Source: Dromaius novaehollandiae (taxonomy: Eukaryota > Chordata > Aves > Casuariiformes > Dromaiidae). Taken from it: DNA of 64,000 nucleotides. Within the stretch, counting starts at the first letter, position 1. Each line of letters begins with the position of its first letter. Below are positions 59,721-64,000 of the stretch, one piece after another. The position numbers and the translations under genes were made by a program. Below the pieces are notes generated by a model. It worked only from the letters and a program-made list of their open reading frames with translations, had not been told where the DNA came from and did not search any database. The stretch spans positions 14,283,448-14,347,447 of the forward strand of contig NC_088108.1 in assembly GCF_036370855.1 (NCBI RefSeq). Direction: 5' to 3'.

Positions 59721-62700
59721 AGGAGGTTACAGATGTTAATGGAGCAGTTTGCCTGACTTGGGAATGAGCAACTTCCCTCTTCCTGCATATATGCTGCTCT
59801 CTAACACTAGGAGCCAGGCTGCAGGCACAGGGAACACAGCGCCTTTTCTTTTGGCCAAGAGTGGAGATTTTTAATGCAGCTGTACACGAGCCCCAGCATC
59901 CCCTGCTTGGACCCTGCCTATGGGACTACCTGAAGTGGTCCTGGGACCTGTATCCTTGGACTCTGAGGGGTTTCAGAGACACCTGCAGCAGCATTAAAGC
60001 TACTTTAATGTCTTTGGCTGAGTAAATAAAGCTAGCCAGGGAAAAGGAGAGTTTTCAGCCACTAAACCTACATATAGAATAACTCTGTGCCTTACCCTAC
60101 AATGGCACACATCCACAGGCATAGACTCTGATCATGTAAAACCTTACTCTTTATCCCCAGCCTTCCAGAAGCTGGAAGGCAGCAGTGGCACTAGAGTCCA
60201 GAAACAGCAAGGCCCAGACAAAGCTGCCCTGCGCTGCCTGGCAAAGCTGTTTCTGCAAAAGCAGGGTGATACAGGCAGACACAAGGAGGGTAACCTTCGC
60301 TGATATGCATGACTGTGGGACCGCTCTGCCTTTTCTTTGTCACTTGCATTTCCAAGGACCCTCACTCCCATCAGGAACAGCAGTTAGTTCATTCTCAGGC
60401 TTGCCAAAGCAGAGACCAGCACACAGATCAGTCTCACTCCCAGGACTTTTTCCTTCAGGGCTCTTATCCCTGCTTTCCTGGACGAGGGAGAACTCTTCAG
60501 TATCTACGTGCTCCTTCTGCACAGAAAGGTTTACCCAAGCCACTGCCCCCACTTTGTTCACAGTACTGAACCTCAGGGCAGCCTGGGTTTATGTTTAAAA
60601 CTTAAAGGCATGGTCCACATCATTGCTACATGCAACAATGAGTTGATTTTACAAGGTCTGACAGAGATGGTTAGTTAGGAGGCAAGAGCTCCCAGGTAAT
60701 CAGAGGTGCAGGGCACAGCTCAACTTCAGTGTTAGGCCTCCTTGACTAACAGAGGAGTCACTAGCCTGGATGCAGTAGTATCAGTCTCCTAAGAAATGCC
60801 ATTCTATCCTTTCCATACCAGACCCTCATTTTCAGCCCACAGACTGAAGTCCTCAGCCATGAGGAAGAAGAAGCGCCCCTGAAGTTTCTTCTGAAACCCC
60901 AGAGGGTAACTCAGAAGCTAGCCTGCTCTCAGAATTCTTGAATTCACTTTGGAGTAGTCTGTACCTATCTCCCAAGAGATGGAGACTGAAAATGCTCCTG
61001 TTTTTTCATAATACAGGTGGATTTTTAGATTCAAATTGCTATCAACATTATGTCTGTTCTCACAGATCTCAAGCAAGAGCAGGGCTCTGCTATAGCAGTT
61101 TAGAGGAGCATTTCTAGGACATGGCATCCCAGCAGGCTATACAGAAGCCAAATCAAAAAGAAATTTCCGATACTAAGTTTCTGGTTCTTTTTCAGCTTAG
61201 ATACCTACTCCCAGCATCAAGCACAAACACAGCAAGAGCTAACATTGCTTAAGGAGCAAGAAACATTGGCCATGTATTATGAAAGCAGAAGTGTTTTGGG
61301 AGCTGTTTTCATCTAGCATGGATGGAATGGGCAACACCTAGAAGCACTGAGTTCAGCAAGGTCACTTAAGAACCTGCTTAAACTTTCCCTGCAAAAATCT
61401 AGCTTTAAATACACATTAAACACTCTCCCAAGCTTTCTTCTATTTCATTTTTACTCTTATTTCCATGACTCATTGCTGACCTCTCCCCTGCCCCCCAGCC
61501 AATAGCTACACAGTAAGCTTGCCAGGCTCAGCACAACAGCCAGAAACATCAAACACAGAGGCTGATATCAAAGCTCACTTCCTGCTCCTAGTGGGTCACT
61601 CCATGACATCCACTGGATTTATAAGAGCAAATCATCCTTTGGGCCACTGTTGACCATTGCCAGAAAGAGAAGAGATGCTCCTATGGGAGGATAGGAAATA
61701 CGGCATTGCTTTCTGGTATCTGGGAGCTCAGGGAAGATGAGGGACTTGCTGCTGCTAGCAAGTCTCCTTACTTCAAGTGAAGGAAGCAGTCTTGTGGAGC
61801 TGAAAGATAGGGCCCTGGTCTCCAGGACATACAGGACTGTCAATGCTTTCTGCTTCCACAGGGATTCATTGTTTTGCAGAGGCAGGAGGAGCATCCACCA
61901 CTGATTCTCATGGAGATTGCAGCTATTCTTCAAGTAAGCCTGGCAGAAGACAACAACTTCTTCCTGGAAGGTTTCCTTCCCTTTGCCATGCTTCTTTAGG
62001 GAGTGCTTGGCACTTTTTAAGCCATCAAGCCTACACACAGGACAGGATTGTGCTTAACCCTGCTAGGCTTCTCATCCATACACATCAGATCAGACACAGC
62101 GCAATCCTGTGCAGGGAAGCTAATGGGAGCACAATTACACAGGCTGGAAGCCTGGCTTTGGTCTTAGACAGACAGACCACCAAGTTTGCAAGCCTTATTT
62201 AACAAGGGGGAATATTAAGGACTTCCTCCGAGAAACGGAAACTTTAGAGCAAGTTCTCACCAAAACAACGATATCAAGGACAGCACGCCAGGTTTGATGC
62301 AACAGCTAAAGGAGGGTGTAACCCTCCTGGCCCCAGCAGCTCATGAGCCAGTGGAGCTGGGCACACCACCTGAGCAGATCCTTGAAATATGCAAACACCA
62401 AGAAAATGCACCGGCTTCAATAAGAGATAGGCTTTCCTCCAAGCAAACAGTGAAGCCAATTCTTCAGGCAACACAGCTGAGGAGCCAGAACTGACCACTC
62501 AAGTACTACTATCTTGTAACACTCTTTACAAACTTACAGGTTAACCTTGATGTAACAGCCACATTTCCAGCATGTTGTCCACTGAAGCTGTCCCTGTAGA
62601 TATGACTAGATACAGAGGATTCCTCCCCTCCGCCAAGCGAGCTGTGCCCACCTGTGAGCCAATGCTGGAGGATCCTTCTGGAGAAGCAATGCTTTTCCAG

Positions 62701-62828
62701 TGCAAATGTAGCAATCATTTTGTGGCTGTTCTAGGGAAAGCAGAGCGCTAAAGAGCACAGTCTGCAAGGCACAGTGGATTACCTAATCTATCTCATGGGT
62801 ATTTTTACTGGATTAGTAGGTATTAGAG

Positions 62829-62849
62829 TGGGATATTGCAAATATCCCA
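62829..62849. repeat. Small perfect palindrome, 9-bp arms
   Basis: TGGGATATT and AATATCCCA are exact reverse complements separated by GCA. It is short enough to occur by chance in a window of this size. Confidence 0.7.
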
Positions 62850-64000
62850 TGGAAATTTAGAAGTTAGAGAGAACAATCAACTGGCTACAAGAACAGTGTA
62901 AAAGCTGTCCCAGAGGTATTGAAGGATTACTGAGGAAGCTAAATCAAGGTTGATTTTAAAAGATGGTGGTAGACAGCTACCCAAGCTGAATAAAAACAAG
63001 GTCTCATATATACAGGCTTAAAAATGGAACAAGAGAGTAGACACCTTACATCTGCACTACCAGTAAACTCAGTTCAGCAAAGCACTCGTACATACACACA
63101 GAGGACTGTCAGAATTAAGAAAAAAACCCACCAACTTCCCAGGATACCATCTGTTCTTGGTAGAGGCCTAGGTCAATATTCAGAAGTCAGAGTTTTAAAG
63201 GTGTTTCATCCTTAGTGATGAAGAGATTTTTCCTCAAGCCTTCAGTATGCCTAATTATTGTCTGGATGATATATACTTGTTAAGGCTACTGCAAATTAAG
63301 GGGAAAATAAGTTTCCAGAATTATTATAAACTGGATATTTGCTCTCATTTATAGACATAAGTACCTGCATCACCTCACCAGACTTGATTGTTTCCAACCT
63401 CACATCTCTAGTAGGTCCCAAGCAATCACTGCTTTAACAGTAAGCTTACTAAGAGCACCAAGATTCCCAAAGACTATCTGTCCTTTGAAAAAAAAAGGCA
63501 ACACCTGGCCCAGATCACAGCAAGCTGCGGACCAAAGCATCCTTTGCGGGGGCTGCCACAGGCACAGGTTTCTTTGCCAGAGCAGGGTGGTTGCAGAGCA
63601 GACCCAGCCTCAGGAGGCAAAGGCAGGCCCCTCATCTGCTGGTGTGCCGTGCTAGAGCACCAATCGCTCAGTGGCCCCCCTCCAGAGGGCTTTCCTCTCC
63701 ATGTCCTCCCAGGGCACCCGACACACCAGCTCCCTGGCTTTGCAGCCTGAAGTGCGCACACTTAATTTGGAGGTTTTTGCTTTTACACCCCTCCCCCCAC
63801 CACAGAGCAGGGCATTTCTACAAAACATCGCATTTCCCTGTGGTTGCACTGAGCTGCCCCAGGAAAACCAGAAACACTGGGCATCACAGATCCCATCAGT
63901 GCTTACTTACTCTCCACCAAGGGCAATATGCAGGCAGGCAAGAGGGCTTCCTCAGCAAATTGCATAGCATATTATAACAGACCGGCAGCAGAACAACATG

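Larger units (their letters stand above)
55164..64000 (-). other. GABRB4 intron 2 (partial)
   Basis: The acceptor AG at 55164-55165 closes this intron, and its donor lies beyond the window, so it is at least 8.8 kb. I searched for the reverse complement of VDKLLKGYDIRLRPDFGG-type sequence and found none. It holds two L3/MIR-like remnants (57,000-57,185 and 57,380-57,540), an antisense CR1 fragment (59,220-59,720) and a small palindrome (62,829-62,849). The rest shows nothing recognisable. Confidence 0.75.

Noticed and set aside
55164..64000. Search for GABRB4 exon 2 (DIRLRPDFGG-type sequence) upstream of exon 3
   Set aside because: No minus-strand segment with this coding pattern and flanking splice sites was found, so exon 2 is taken to lie outside the window.

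Overview
The window is vertebrate nuclear DNA from a sauropsid, most likely a bird. It carries most of one multi-exon gene on the minus strand. The protein pieces are those of a GABA-A receptor beta subunit, and the C-terminal half matches the non-mammalian beta-4 subunit (GABRB4, the sauropsid counterpart of mammalian GABRQ/theta). Many CR1 LINE fragments and a few old SINE-like and DNA-transposon-like remnants support a bird, turtle or crocodilian. Their visible decay and the compact introns favour a bird. The species cannot be named from this sequence.

Layout, read in transcript order from high to low coordinates. 55164-64000 is the 3' part of intron 2; the two upstream coding exons (signal peptide and start of the mature N-terminus) and the promoter lie outside the window. 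Seven coding exons follow: exon 3 (55096-55163), exon 4 (31550-31770), exon 5 (18038-18120), exon 6 (13134-13271), exon 7 (11358-11510), exon 8 (8383-8627, or 8371-8627 with the alternative donor) and exon 9 with the stop codon (7439-7816). All have AG/GT borders (exon 9 an AG acceptor only), and the phases join into one open frame of about 427 codons. Exons 3 to 7 are 68, 221, 83, 138 and 153 bp, the conserved sizes of the vertebrate GABRB family. Introns grow from about 0.55 kb (intron 8) to 13.4 kb (intron 4) and 23.3 kb (intron 3). The 7.4 kb below the stop codon has no recognisable coding exon. It probably holds a long 3' UTR, with candidate poly(A) signals near 6.7 kb, 1.4 kb and 1.0 kb, and then intergenic DNA.

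The exons together build a complete pentameric ligand-gated chloride channel subunit apart from its first residues: extracellular beta-sandwich with binding loops A, B and C and the Cys-loop, membrane segments M1 to M4, and the M3-M4 cytoplasmic loop with an RRRSS phosphorylation motif. The clearest regulatory feature is a pair of in-frame 5' splice sites 12 bp apart at the end of exon 8. They add or omit four residues (VREQ), which is the known beta-4/beta-4' splice choice.

I found no second protein-coding gene, tRNA, rRNA, CRISPR array or intact mobile element. The rest is intron and flank with CR1 fragments in both orientations, L3/MIR-like remnants, a possible TIR element, simple repeats and strand-asymmetric purine/pyrimidine tracts. 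I see no evidence of a new biological system. The points most worth checking are the splice switch, the beta-4-specific residue changes, the His/Arg-rich loop segment and one long perfect hairpin in intron 5.
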